64,000 nucleotides of DNA from Oligosphaera ethanolica (GTDB lineage Bacteria > Verrucomicrobiota > Lentisphaeria > Oligosphaerales > Oligosphaeraceae): NCBI RefSeq assembly GCF_030814695.1, contig NZ_JAUSVL010000001.1:2516227-2580226 (forward strand). The letters are read 5' to 3'. Below the pieces are notes generated by a model. The model was not told the origin of the DNA and made no database searches. It saw only the letters and a list, made by a program, of their open reading frames with translations. Position numbers and translations under genes: made by a program. Positions 8,070-25,026 of this stretch are shown piece after piece (position 1 is the stretch's first letter; every line of letters starts with the position of its first letter).

Positions 8070-8897
8070 TTAACGCAGGGCAAAGGCCCGGATGAGCTTG
8101 CGCAGGTGCTCGGCGCAGCGCTCGATTGGCGCGTCCATGAATTTGTCAACCGGAATGAAATTGCCATTGGCGGCTTCCAGGTCGGCCTGCACGGCCTTGA
8201 GGAAGGTGTGTTGGAATTCGGTGGCGATATTGATTTTGGTGATACCGAGGGTGATAGCCTTCTGAACGTCTTCGAGGGGCGTGCCGGTGCCGCCGTGGAG
8301 GACCAGTGGCAGGCCCGGCAGGCGCTCGCCGATCTGGCGACAGAGTTCAAGATCGAGTTTCGGCGTCTGCTTGTAGTAGCCGTGGGCAGTGCCGATGGAC
8401 ACGGCCAGGGCGTCGACCTTGGTCGCAGCGGCAAAACGGCAGGTCTCTTCCACGTCGGACAGGGCCGTCGCATCGCCCATGGCGACATGGCCGATTTCGC
8501 CCTCGGCGGAGGCACCGACGGCGTGGGCAAGAGCGACGGCTTCGCTGGTGACGGCGACATTTTCGGCGAAGGGCAGGCGCGAGCCGTCCAGCATCACCGA
8601 CGTGTAGCCCCAGCTGAGGGCGTTGCGGACCTGTTCGATACTCTCGCCGTGGTCCATGTGCACGGCTACCGGCTGGCTGCATTTTTCCGCCAGACGGATG
8701 AGCAGGCCGCCGAGGGCCTCGGCTTTGCCATTGCCAAACAAACGCGAGTAAAGCTGCAGGATGACCGGCGATTTTTCGGCCTCGGCGGCCTTGATGATCG
8801 CGACGGCGGTCTCGTAGTTGGCGGCGTTGAAGGCACCGATGGCACGGCCGGCTTTGCGCGCTGCAGGCAAAATCTCATTCATTGACACGAGAGACAT
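8070..8897 (-). CDS. Class II (zinc) ketose-bisphosphate aldolase
   Basis: Reversible aldol cleavage of a ketose-1,6-bisphosphate to dihydroxyacetone phosphate plus an aldehyde phosphate; 275 aa, the length of the short Fba/GatY/KbaY group. GAFNAANYET opens the barrel. D82 and H83 in VHMDHGES are the catalytic base and a zinc ligand; EGEIGHV, GTAHGYYK and VLHGGTG hold the remaining zinc and phosphate residues, and INIATEF closes the phosphate site. The start ATG has AAAGGA seven bases upstream. It is 65 bases downstream of the 2576-aa giant protein gene and could be read through from it. Fructose- versus tagatose-bisphosphate specificity is not resolvable by eye. Confidence 0.93.
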   Translation of the reverse strand: MSLVSMNEILPAARKAGRAIGAFNAANYETAVAIIKAAEAEKSPVILQLYSRLFGNGKAEALGGLLIRLAEKCSQPVAVHMDHGESIEQVRNALSWGYTSVMLDGSRLPFAENVAVTSEAVALAHAVGASAEGEIGHVAMGDATALSDVEETCRFAAATKVDALAVSIGTAHGYYKQTPKLDLELCRQIGERLPGLPLVLHGGTGTPLEDVQKAITLGITKINIATEFQHTFLKAVQADLEAANGNFIPVDKFMDAPIERCAEHLRKLIRAFALR

Positions 8898-8962
8898 GGC
8901 AAATCCTTTTCACGTTATGACAATAGACACGGCGGTCGACAAGCGTAGCAAAGCAGCCCAAT

Positions 8963-16693
<7,731 letters not shown>

Positions 16694-16711
16694 AGTCACA
16701 GCTCCTTCCTC

Positions 16712-19700
16712 TTAAGCAACCGGCGGATTTGGCGGACTCGGCGGACTCGGCGGGCTCGGCGGACTCGGCGGACTCGGCGGATTGTCGTGGCGAGCTCGGT
16801 TTTTGGCGGTCTGCCGCTTATGCTGGTACCAGCAGATGATGCCGAATGGCAGGGCGATGAGGAAGACCGGAATGAGCTCGGGAGTGTACGTGCAGAGCGC
16901 GAAGACAAGAAGGAAGATAGCAAGCACTATCAAGAGCTTGCCAGTGTTCGGCGGCAGTCCGCCGGCCTCGCCAGCGGGTTGCTGGGGACGTCGCCGCAGC
17001 CAGGCCAGGAACCAGATGATGGCGACGGTCAGTGCCGCGACCACCGACGCGTTGGAGATTATGCCGTAGCAGAAGCTCGGTGCGAAAACCGCCAGAAAGC
17101 CCATGGCGCTGAGCATGAAGCCCAGGACCAGCGCCCGCGTGAAGTAGGACGCTTTGAGCAGCAGCAGCCCGACCACCATGATGATGGCGATGAAGAGCGT
17201 CTTGCCTAGCCAGGCGGGCCACAGCAGCAGGTTCAGGGCACCGGCGGGGCCGACGGGCGGGTGCAGCGTCGAGTACAGCACGGGCTGGCCGTCAGTGACA
17301 AAGCTTTGCAGATTCTCGCGGCAGGCCTCGAATTGCGTCTGGTCGGCGCAGAGCCAGGTGATGAGTTCTTCGGCATGGCGTCGCGGGCGGGGGTGGACAC
17401 TCATTACGCCTTGCAGCGCCCAGATATTTTCGTTGTTCCAGGGCCCCTTGCTGCCCATGATGCGGAGCTCTTTCGGTAGATAGACTGTCAGGTAGAGCTG
17501 CTGGGTGGCGGTGTCGTCGGGGAACTGTGGCAGCAGGAACTGGCCGCGGCTTTGGGGCAGAAGATAGCGCAGTTCGAGGAGGATGGGTTCGCCTTGGGCC
17601 TGGCTGGTGAGGGGGATGAAATACTGGCCGTCGCCGCCTTTTTCCAGGGGCACCGGGCGGTTATTGACCCGTGCGGGCGTGCTGTCGAAGACCACGTCCG
17701 GCGGCAGCTGCACTTCGAGGCGCTGGCGGACGCTGCGCATGGCGTAGGCCGCTTGCACGCTCAAGCTGCTGCTGCGCGTGTGGACCATGCGGATCAGGCC
17801 GCGCTCAATGCTGCTGCTCTTGACCTTCTCATGCTGATATCGCGTGACCCGCGCTTGCAGAAGCCATGGGCTGTGAAACTCGAAAGCGCGGGCGACCTGC
17901 GCGCTCTTGTTGGCTAGTTCCGGCAGTAGATTGAAGCGTGGATCAATCTGCAGCAGCTTCTCGGCTTTGCGGGGGCTGAGGTCCGTCATGTCATTTTTCG
18001 TGAAGACGATCTGGCCCCAGGAGCGGTTGACGCCGCTGACGATCACGCAGGGCACGTCTACGTCCTTGCTGCCGCCGACGGGGATGTCGCCCAGGTCGTC
18101 CGTCCAGCGCAGGACCACCACGCGTTTTTCGTAGAATTCGGCTTCGCCCTGGAGGCTGCAGGCCTGATAGCCCTCGGGATACTCGTCAGTGGTTTCCGCC
18201 AAGGGGCTGATGCGGAATGACGCGGGCAGCACCTGCAGCTTCGGCAGCAGGTCTTTCGGCACGCCAATCTGCAGCGCTTTGATGCCGCTGTACTGCACAT
18301 CGACATTCAGCACGCACTCGACATTGAGTTGATTGCCGGACACCACCGACAGGTTGATGTGCTGGGTGACGGTGCTGTGCGGCGGCCGACGGTCGGCCGC
18401 CAGTAGCAGCAGCGGTTGCGCCGCTGGCGCCGAATAGCTGTAGGCCAACACCGGCTGCACGCGCAAAGATGGGCTGTCCGCCGGTGCGATTGGCACCGGG
18501 GCGTCGCTGCCGACGTCAACGCTGCGCAGATTTTCGCTGCGCACAGGCACGATCCGCAGGTGTGGCGGTGCGCTCACGCTGAGGCGGCCATTTTCCTGGT
18601 CGATATTCTCGCCGCCGAGGCGCGGCACGGCGATGCTCAGCTCGGCGGGTTTCTGGCCGTGGAGCAGCAGCGCCGGTTCGCTGAGCTCGCGTCGCAGCGT
18701 CAGGCGGATGCTGAACTCGGTGGCTTTTTGGCGGAAGTTGACGCGGAGTGGCCGGCGGCCAGCAACGGCATCTCCGAGATGCTGGTCGCTGATCTGTACC
18801 CCGGACAGGCCCTGGCAGGGCTCGATCTCAAAGCCATCAGGAATGTCCAGGTCCAGATGGAAGATGCCGGTTTGCAGGACCTTGACGCGGAATTCGCTTA
18901 GCAGCTGCAGGGCGTTTGGCATGACGACGGCCGTGCTGCTGGTTTCGGAACTGATCAGCGGTTTCAGTGGTTGTACTTTGTAGCGCAGTTGCCAAGGCAG
19001 CGCCGCGTACTGGTAGCAGGCGATAAACGGCCCTTTGTCTGCCATGCCGGGCGGCATGGCGCTCGGCGCCGCCTGCGTGAGGCCACGGCGTTCGCTGACC
19101 TCGGCCTTGAGACCGTCGCCCAAACGGATGGCGACATGGCCTTGCTGCCGCACGGCGCCGGGCAGGGCGACGGCGGGGATGTCCACCTGGCCATCGGCCA
19201 GCGTGCGTTCCATTTCCAGACGGACATTCTGCTCCTCTGCCACGGGCTCGTAGAGCTGGAGCTCCAGGCGCTGACCAGCGTCGTCGGCGCTGACATTCCA
19301 TTCGCGGATATTGGGGTCGAAGACGCTGGTGACGCGGAAGCCGGCGGGTATGATCAAGGCGAGCTGTCGCACGGACGCGCGACTGATCCGGCAACGCAGG
19401 AGCGCCTGGGTGAAGAGCATGCCGTCGTCAATGCTATTGACCAGCTCGGCGCTGGTGTTGATTAAGGCTTCCAGGCCCTTGGCGCCCTCGGCCTTCGGCG
19501 TCCACGAGATCGTCCGCTGGGCGCCGCCGCTCAGGTGCAGGCGGAAGCGGCTTTGGCCGGCTTCGGCGGGGATCTTCTCCATGATCATGCGCGTCTGGTC
19601 GGCGGCGACTTTGGCGTCGGTTTCGGGAATGAGCAGCTCCCAAGTGCTGATGGGGCTGGCCGGCGGCTGGAAACGCAGGCTATTGATGCCGGGCTGCTTC

Positions 19701-20215
19701 TGGATGTCGCAGATGAAATCCATGCTGAGCGTGATGCTTTCGCGCTCCTCGCGCTCCTTGTGGTACAGCAGGGTGTAGCCGCTCTTGCTCTCGTAAATCA
19801 GTCGCGCTGCGTCCTCGCCGATGACCGCGCGCGTCACCGCGCAGCCCGGGAGGGCCAGCGGCAAGAGCAGCCAGCCGCGCTCGTAGAGGTCGATGGACAA
19901 CGTGACCGTCACTCGCGCGTTCTGCTCCAGAACCGTCATGTCGCCGCGAATCGCTGTGATCAGCGCCGGCGCCGGCGGCTTCGGCGCCTCCGGATCGGGC
20001 TGGCCGTAGGCGCGCTGCCACAGCTGCTGAAATTCCGCATAGGGCAGAAATACCCCGCGCTGGTCCTTTTCAAAGATCTCCCATAGGCGTTCGTAGGGGA
20101 GATAGATGTTCTTCTCCGACGGCGGCGTTTTCTTCTTCGCCGCCTCCTGGGCAATGCCGACGAGGGCCGCAAGGAACAGGAAAACGACGAGAGAAAGGCG
20201 ACATAGTCTGTCCAT
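16712..20215 (-). CDS. Large envelope protein with LPY motifs and C-terminal TM bundle (1167 aa), unknown function
   Basis: Function unknown; single-unit paralogue of the downstream giant protein. A signal peptide or TM (LSLVVFLFLAALVGIAQ, residues 7-23) is followed by IYLPYERLWEIFEKDQRGVFLPYAEFQQLW, quoted here only for its two LPY motifs about 20 residues apart, then beta-rich repeats with DLYERGWLLLPLALPG and similar. After about residue 990 come five or six TM helices, and the tail is Pro-Pro-Ser repeats coded by 9-bp GGCGGACTC units at 16731-16783. The longer frame starts at 20227, but ATG 20215 has GGAG six bases upstream (inside the longer frame) and is preferred. I recall the motif layout from uncharacterised planctomycete proteins. 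It is first in a minus-strand operon. Confidence 0.85.
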   Translation of the reverse strand: MDRLCRLSLVVFLFLAALVGIAQEAAKKKTPPSEKNIYLPYERLWEIFEKDQRGVFLPYAEFQQLWQRAYGQPDPEAPKPPAPALITAIRGDMTVLEQNARVTVTLSIDLYERGWLLLPLALPGCAVTRAVIGEDAARLIYESKSGYTLLYHKEREERESITLSMDFICDIQKQPGINSLRFQPPASPISTWELLIPETDAKVAADQTRMIMEKIPAEAGQSRFRLHLSGGAQRTISWTPKAEGAKGLEALINTSAELVNSIDDGMLFTQALLRCRISRASVRQLALIIPAGFRVTSVFDPNIREWNVSADDAGQRLELQLYEPVAEEQNVRLEMERTLADGQVDIPAVALPGAVRQQGHVAIRLGDGLKAEVSERRGLTQAAPSAMPPGMADKGPFIACYQYAALPWQLRYKVQPLKPLISSETSSTAVVMPNALQLLSEFRVKVLQTGIFHLDLDIPDGFEIEPCQGLSGVQISDQHLGDAVAGRRPLRVNFRQKATEFSIRLTLRRELSEPALLLHGQKPAELSIAVPRLGGENIDQENGRLSVSAPPHLRIVPVRSENLRSVDVGSDAPVPIAPADSPSLRVQPVLAYSYSAPAAQPLLLLAADRRPPHSTVTQHINLSVVSGNQLNVECVLNVDVQYSGIKALQIGVPKDLLPKLQVLPASFRISPLAETTDEYPEGYQACSLQGEAEFYEKRVVVLRWTDDLGDIPVGGSKDVDVPCVIVSGVNRSWGQIVFTKNDMTDLSPRKAEKLLQIDPRFNLLPELANKSAQVARAFEFHSPWLLQARVTRYQHEKVKSSSIERGLIRMVHTRSSSLSVQAAYAMRSVRQRLEVQLPPDVVFDSTPARVNNRPVPLEKGGDGQYFIPLTSQAQGEPILLELRYLLPQSRGQFLLPQFPDDTATQQLYLTVYLPKELRIMGSKGPWNNENIWALQGVMSVHPRPRRHAEELITWLCADQTQFEACRENLQSFVTDGQPVLYSTLHPPVGPAGALNLLLWPAWLGKTLFIAIIMVVGLLLLKASYFTRALVLGFMLSAMGFLAVFAPSFCYGIISNASVVAALTVAIIWFLAWLRRRPQQPAGEAGGLPPNTGKLLIVLAIFLLVFALCTYTPELIPVFLIALPFGIICWYQHKRQTAKNRARHDNPPSPPSPPSPPSPPSPPNPPVA

Positions 20216-20411
20216 AGCCAGCTCCATAGGTTGCGACGACAGGGGGGAGGGGCGCGTGCCGCGGGCGTGTCGTCATGCCGCCACGCGGCTGCGGGCAGAA
20301 GCTACCATATTGCGCATTAATGACCACGCAAGAAAAAAAACACAGGCAGAAATGCACCGGCTGTCAAACAGCCGTAAAAAGACACTAACGTGCTGCTAAT
20401 TAAAAACTAGG

Positions 20412-20976
20412 TAATGTGCGAAATCTTGTGATAGAAAGAGAGACTTGACACAGTAGTTCCGAACCCTTTGTCTGCGCCGTGGGCTCTATCCCTGGGCTGG
20501 TATGCGTCGTGCGCCCGTCTCCCGGCCGTGGTGCGGGCGTCCCGCCCGCACCGTCACCTGGGATCATGACCTTACCCGACCTCCAAACAGCCACACGCAA
20601 ACGTGCCCGCCGCAGCAATCAATGAGTTCCATTGCCTCTTTGGCCCCAGTCAGCTGCGCCGACTGGGGCCAAAGAGGCCGAGGAACACGGACCAATAGGG
20701 CGCGCCACCCAGGGCGGCGCGCGCCTTCGGCGCCGCTTGCCCTGGGCTGGTATGCGTCGCGCTTTCAGCGCTTCTGCCGCTTCGCGGCGGAAATGCGCGA
20801 CGAGAAAAGGCTGTCTGGCTGAACAAGTGCCATGGATACCGTAAAGTGAAGAGCATCGGTTTCATGGGAGCAGGTTAGTGTAAAAAGTTTTCTTCATAAG
20901 AAGAGAATAGCTCTTATTTACACATGGTATCATTGGTTGGCAACTACAAGTGTTCATCACAAGATTTCGCACATTA
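20412..20976. mobile_element. Non-autonomous element with 21-bp inverted ends (565 bp)
   Basis: The left end TAATGTGCGAAATCTTGTGA(T) at 20412-20432 is matched perfectly by its reverse complement at 20956-20976. Inside the left end lies AGAGAGACTTGACACAG, and inside the right end GAACACTTGTA on the opposite strand. The same two distinct sub-ends occur, in reverse order, in the 190-bp element at 46163-46352, so this is one element type in two orientations. It has no transposase gene. Its middle is occupied by multi-hairpin copy C, which explains the greater length. No clear target duplication was recognised. Confidence 0.75.
20613..20860 (+). repeat. Multi-hairpin dispersed repeat, copy C
   Basis: Full hairpin set as described at 2486-2788, but with GCTGCGCC as loop of hairpin 1 and a different inner stem in hairpin 2 (GGCGCGCGCCTTCGGCGCCGC-type, still paired). 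It lies inside the inverted-end element 20412-20976. The rest of the gap 20216-20411 shows nothing recognisable. Confidence 0.87.
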
Positions 20977-21013
20977 ACAAAAACTAATGCCACATAGGAA
21001 ACACCGGGCAATT

Positions 21014-21067
21014 AGACCGATCAGACCGATCAGACCGATCAGACCGATCAGACCGATCAGACCGATC
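21014..21067. repeat. 9-bp tandem array, six AGACCGATC units
   Basis: Six exact head-to-tail copies with no spacers. Related GATCGGACC words end the 209-bp repeats at 6500-6570 and 6720-6780. Not a CRISPR array, because there are no spacers. Confidence 0.93.
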
Positions 21068-21082
21068 CGTTGGGACCGTGGG

Positions 21083-21348
21083 GACGCCTTGGACTCCTGG
21101 GAGCGCCGCCGTCCCGGCGGCACTGCTTGGCGGCAGCGTTGTGGCGAGGACTCACGGACTCATGAGGCATGGTCCCATGCATTGGACCGTGGAGACTTTC
21201 TGGACCATGGGGAATGACGCCTTGGACTCCTGGGAGCGCCGCCGTCCCGGCGGCACTGCTTGGCGGCAGCGTTGTGGCGAGGACTCACGGACTCATGAGG
21301 CATGGTCCCATGGCTTGGACCGTGGGGACTTCCTGGACCATGGGGAAT
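21083..21348. repeat. GGAC-rich repeat family, two 133-bp tandem copies
   Basis: Units 21083-21215 and 21216-21348 are nearly identical. Each contains GACGCCTTGGACTCCTGG, a GCCGCCGTCCCGGCGGC hairpin, GAGGACTCACGGACTCATGA, and CATGGGGAAT. A third start (GACGCATTGGACGC) is truncated. Related copies lie at 23995-24158 (continuing at 28096-28165), 40975-41290 and 53823-54018. Nothing further is seen between 21400 and the ribosome site of the next gene. Confidence 0.88.
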
Positions 21349-21556
21349 GACGCATTGGACGCAGGGGACTGCATGAGGACCTCTTGGACTGACCGATTAC
21401 ATCTGTAAAGTCCTCTGCGGTAAAAAAATAGTTGTTTTCTTACCGAAAGATGGTAGATTAATAAAGTATCTTCCGGTTTGTTGCAGGACAGCTGTAACAT
21501 GTTGATAGTCAACGAGATTTGTGCATTGATTCACGCGCGAGCAAGGAGACGAGAAC

Positions 21557-23749
21557 ATGGCTAGCCGCCGAAAGTTTGAAGTCCCGGAATTATTTCCCCA
21601 GCCGAAATGTCTTGAAACTACCGGTGGTGACAGTGATCTCGCCCTGGATGTGCGTTTAGTCACGAGTGATGTTTCTCCCTTGCAGCGGAAGGCCGTGCGT
21701 TCAATTTTGACTGCTGCTGGCGTGCGGGTGGTGGCCAACAAAAAGAAGTACGTGGTTGACGCGCGGGTGGAAAACGCCAGCGCGTTTACGCTGGACGATG
21801 TTCCCGAGGCCTGCCGCAAGGACTACTACGAATTGCGCATTACGGGCAGCGAAGTGTACATTCGTGCGCCGGAGCAGGAGGGCACGGTCTGGGCGACACA
21901 CACGTTGGCCGGGCTTTTCCGCCAGCTGATTCGGGGCCAGGTCCTGCCCAATTTGCTGATTCGCGACTGGCCGGTGCTGCCGATCCGTGGCGTCTTCGTC
22001 GAGAACAAGTGGGGCCCGGACCGCATGAGCGTCGCCGATTGGTGCCAGGTGATTGACGAGATGGCGGCGGTCAAACTCAACACCATTGGCATCGGGCTCT
22101 ACGGCTGCTGGGGCCGCTGCCGTTTCGAAGGCGGCGACCGCCCCACGGAGTTCTTGATGGTACCCGTGCCTGGCCATGAAGAGCTTAAGAGCGAACACCT
22201 GCTGCGTTGGTATTCACCCGAACGCGATGAATGGAAATTCGAGAGCTATTTGCCGGCCATGTACGAGGGCGATTTCCTCCAGGAAGTGGAGACCTATGGC
22301 CGTGAGCGCGGTGTCAGGGTGGTGCCCTTCGTTAACAGCTTTGGCCACAATACACTGATTCCGCGCTTGATGCCGGAACTGTCCGCGAAGGACGCCAAGG
22401 GCAAGCCCACCGGCGTCGGCTACTGCATTAACTCCAAGGAGACGCGCGAGTTCGTCGAGGCCTTCTACGGCTCCATCGTTGAGCGCTATTTCCCCATGGG
22501 CACGGATTATTTCCATATTCAACTCGATGAAGTCTGGCCGGACTACCCGTGGCCGGACGCGCCGACCAAAACCGGCGAGCCATGGTGCCAATGCAAGACC
22601 TGCAAGAAAAACAGCAAGGAAAAGAATTTCCAGGACTACGTGCTCTGGCTGGTTGACATGCTGGTCAAGAAGGGCGTGAAGAAGGTCGTGATGTGGAATG
22701 ACCAGCTCACCCGCCACATGGACGCTTTCGACACCGATTTCGTCAAGCGCCTGAAGAAGGCCGGTCTGCAGGACCACCTCGTCCTCCACTGGTGGTGGTA
22801 CAACAACGACGCGCTCAATGACAAGACGCGCGTGGCCATAGGCAAGAAACAGGGCGTGGACGGCTGGGTCGCACCCATGACCTGCTATTACAACTGGAGC
22901 ACCTACGACTATCGCCTGCCCAATATTGACATGATGATGCACATGTGCGAAGACGAAGGCGGCGTTGGCGCCGTTTCCTACGCCGTGCATGACCCGTCCC
23001 ACCTCGATCACGAAGCACTGCTGGCCGCCTACGCATGGGAATCCTGCAAGGGCCAGACCATGGACAAAGTCCTCAAACGCTGGAAAAATGCCCACTTCGG
23101 CGTGGATGCGCGTAATTATACCCAGGCGACGGACAATATCCTCGCTGCCGTTCGCGAGCCGCTTTACGGCATCTGCCTGCAATACCAGTACAGCTACGTC
23201 GGCAAAGACCCCAACGGCTGGCCGCGCTTCTTCCCGGAAGAGGCCCTCAAGCGCCTGGAAGGGCAGCCGGCGGATAGCAAGGTCATTGAACGCCTGCAAG
23301 CCTGCGTCAAACTCGCGCAGGACGCCGATGCCCTCCTACTGAAGATGCTTGACAACGAGGGGCTCATTGACGCCGAAAAGGGCTGCCTCAAGAGCCTCCG
23401 CGGCGAGGCGCTGCGCATCCATGCCATCGCCGGACTCTTCGTCTGGCTGCTGGAGCTGCGAGCCGACCTGCAAAGCGGCAGCGTCAAGAAGAGCCAGGTC
23501 ACGGCCTGCGCCAAAGCCCGCGACGAATATGTGCGCTTGCTGGAGCAGTTCGAGCACTGCAAGCCCCAGTGGGTCACCCCGGCAGCGCTCCAGGCACTCT
23601 GCGTGTCGCTGGCCTTCATGGACCAGCTCCACGGCGAACTCAAGTCCTTCGCCGGCAAAAAGAAGGCCGCCGATATCCGCTGGTCCGCCGAACTGCCGCC
23701 CCCGCCCCCGCCCGTGGTCAAAGAAGAAGATGAAGACGATAATTGCTGA
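21557..23749 (+). CDS. GH20-like beta-N-acetylhexosaminidase family protein
   Basis: Predicted hydrolysis of terminal N-acetylhexosamine residues. Residues 1-145 form the GH20 N-terminal alpha/beta domain (GTVWATHTLAGLFRQL). The TIM barrel begins at IRGVFVENKWGP. The catalytic pair is D324-E325 in DYFHIQLDEVW, the family's Asp-Glu signature with the Asp assisting the substrate acetamido group. VMWNDQ and HWWWYNN lie where barrel aromatic residues contact substrate. The last 200 residues are helical, ending in a proline run and an acidic tail (EEDEDDNC). No signal peptide is visible, so it may act in the cytoplasm on imported sugars. The start ATG follows AAGGAGACGAGAAC. Single gene with its own terminator. 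At 730 aa it is longer than minimal GH20 enzymes; a divergent GH20/GH84-like subgroup is possible. Confidence 0.82.
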   Translation: MASRRKFEVPELFPQPKCLETTGGDSDLALDVRLVTSDVSPLQRKAVRSILTAAGVRVVANKKKYVVDARVENASAFTLDDVPEACRKDYYELRITGSEVYIRAPEQEGTVWATHTLAGLFRQLIRGQVLPNLLIRDWPVLPIRGVFVENKWGPDRMSVADWCQVIDEMAAVKLNTIGIGLYGCWGRCRFEGGDRPTEFLMVPVPGHEELKSEHLLRWYSPERDEWKFESYLPAMYEGDFLQEVETYGRERGVRVVPFVNSFGHNTLIPRLMPELSAKDAKGKPTGVGYCINSKETREFVEAFYGSIVERYFPMGTDYFHIQLDEVWPDYPWPDAPTKTGEPWCQCKTCKKNSKEKNFQDYVLWLVDMLVKKGVKKVVMWNDQLTRHMDAFDTDFVKRLKKAGLQDHLVLHWWWYNNDALNDKTRVAIGKKQGVDGWVAPMTCYYNWSTYDYRLPNIDMMMHMCEDEGGVGAVSYAVHDPSHLDHEALLAAYAWESCKGQTMDKVLKRWKNAHFGVDARNYTQATDNILAAVREPLYGICLQYQYSYVGKDPNGWPRFFPEEALKRLEGQPADSKVIERLQACVKLAQDADALLLKMLDNEGLIDAEKGCLKSLRGEALRIHAIAGLFVWLLELRADLQSGSVKKSQVTACAKARDEYVRLLEQFEHCKPQWVTPAALQALCVSLAFMDQLHGELKSFAGKKKAADIRWSAELPPPPPPVVKEEDEDDNC

Positions 23750-23906
23750 CGAATTTGCATTGATCGTCCCAGGCCCTATGGTAAGTATTGGTGATGTCAC
23801 TACGGCCTCTGAACAATTCTTAAATCGGGATCACATTTGATCTTACTGTTACTTGAATAGCAGAGTGGACAGTTAAGTGACATCACCTTTTAGGTGACCT
23901 AATAAC

Positions 23907-23946
23907 GAAGACGGACAGCCCCCCGCGGCTGCCCGTCTTCTTTTTT
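23907..23946 (+). terminator. Rho-independent terminator after the GH20-like gene
   Basis: Fourteen-base arms (GAAGACGGACAGCC at 23907-23920 against 23927-23940) with a single mismatch, then six T. It is 158 bases after the stop. Confidence 0.9.
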
Positions 23947-23994
23947 GTCCCCAGGCTAAAGCCTGGGGTTAAGCATGGTTAAGCGCCCACGGCG

Positions 23995-24158
23995 CAATAA
24001 CATCGCCAGCGAATGACAGCGGTTTTCGGCCCGGATTGATAACCCAGGGACGGCGGCGCTCCCAAGAGTCCAAGAGGTCCCCAAGCAGTCCCCTGAGTCC
24101 AATGCGTCAGTCCCCACGGTCCCGAAAGTTCCCACAATCCAATCCATGGGATCATGCC
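23995..24158 (-). repeat. GGAC-rich repeat family copy, interrupted by an IS
   Basis: Minus-strand copy of the family at 21083-21348 (CCCAGGGACGGCGGCGCTCC, CAATCCATGGGATCATGCC). It breaks off at the target duplication TTATGA, and its continuation (GTCCTCGCCCCAGCG) resumes at 28096-28165 beyond the IS. The intact version of this junction can be read at 53900-53960. Confidence 0.8.
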
Positions 24159-24186
24159 TTATGACCTGGATTCCCGGGAAATATAA

Positions 24187-25026
24187 CTATGCCTCCGGGG
24201 CGGGGGTGGCGGCGGCCGCCGCCTCCGGCTTGTAGGTCTTGGACGGCTTGCCATCGGGGGCCAGGATGCCGAAGGCCTCATAGATTTGCCGTTGTCTTTC
24301 AGTGATTTCGCTGTATCGTGCGCGTTGCCCCTGATAGTCGAAACGCTCAATGACGTCGAGTTCATCCAGCAGGCTCTGGATGGAATAGTTGCGGTACAGA
24401 TTCCTGCTTTTCATGACCTTGTGGATGTAGGAGATGTAGATCAGAGCGACAAATTCCACGAACAGCTTGCCTTCGAGGTTTTCAACCGAACTGACCAGCG
24501 TGCGGTTGAAATCCAGGCGGTTCTTCAGATTGTTGAAGGTCTTTTCCACCAGGTCCTTGTTCCGGTAGCACTCCAGAGCCTTGTCTCCTTCTTTCACGTC
24601 ATTGGACAACAGCACGAAGTAGCCAAAATCGTTCGTGTGCTGCTTGATAGCCTCATCATTGTACTCGACTCGAGTTCCCTTGACCGGTGTGGTTTTGATG
24701 GTCAGCAGCCGTTGCGCCCTCTTCAGCTGCGCGTCCGTGGCTTTGCCACTTTGCACGGCGGTCTTGAGTTCCTTCAGGTCGTGGTTGAACTGGGCCCTTT
24801 CCGCCGCCGCGCGCTGCTCATTATAGTACACGTGGACGTACATGCGGCGCTTCCCCCGTTCTTCACCGCCATTGCGCATGCTCCAGGCATAGTCCCAATT
24901 GATCATGGTGCTGATGCAATAGACATCGTCAGCCTCAATATAGTTGGCGTAGTGAACCAGCCCGTCCCTAACCGCTTTCACGCTGCTGCAGGCCAGGGTC
25001 GTGTCCGGATGCAGGCCGCCGATGAA
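24187..25026 (-). pseudogene. IS1634-type transposase, C-terminal part (interrupted gene)
   Basis: Codes the last 277 or so residues of the transposase begun at 27923. It resumes with GGLHPDTTLACSSV directly after the duplicated TTCAT (minus strand) and contains YRNKDLVEKTFNNLKNRL, the family segment holding the catalytic Glu of the DDE triad. It ends in an Ala/Pro-rich tail, and its stop abuts the inner end of the terminal inverted repeat. A GTG gives an apparent start, but no real start is expected. Joined to the N-terminal part without the insert, the frame is continuous across HYKFI-GGLHP. Confidence 0.9.

Noticed and set aside
21014..21348. CRISPR array
   Set aside because: Units are contiguous with no variable spacers, and there are no cas genes in the window.
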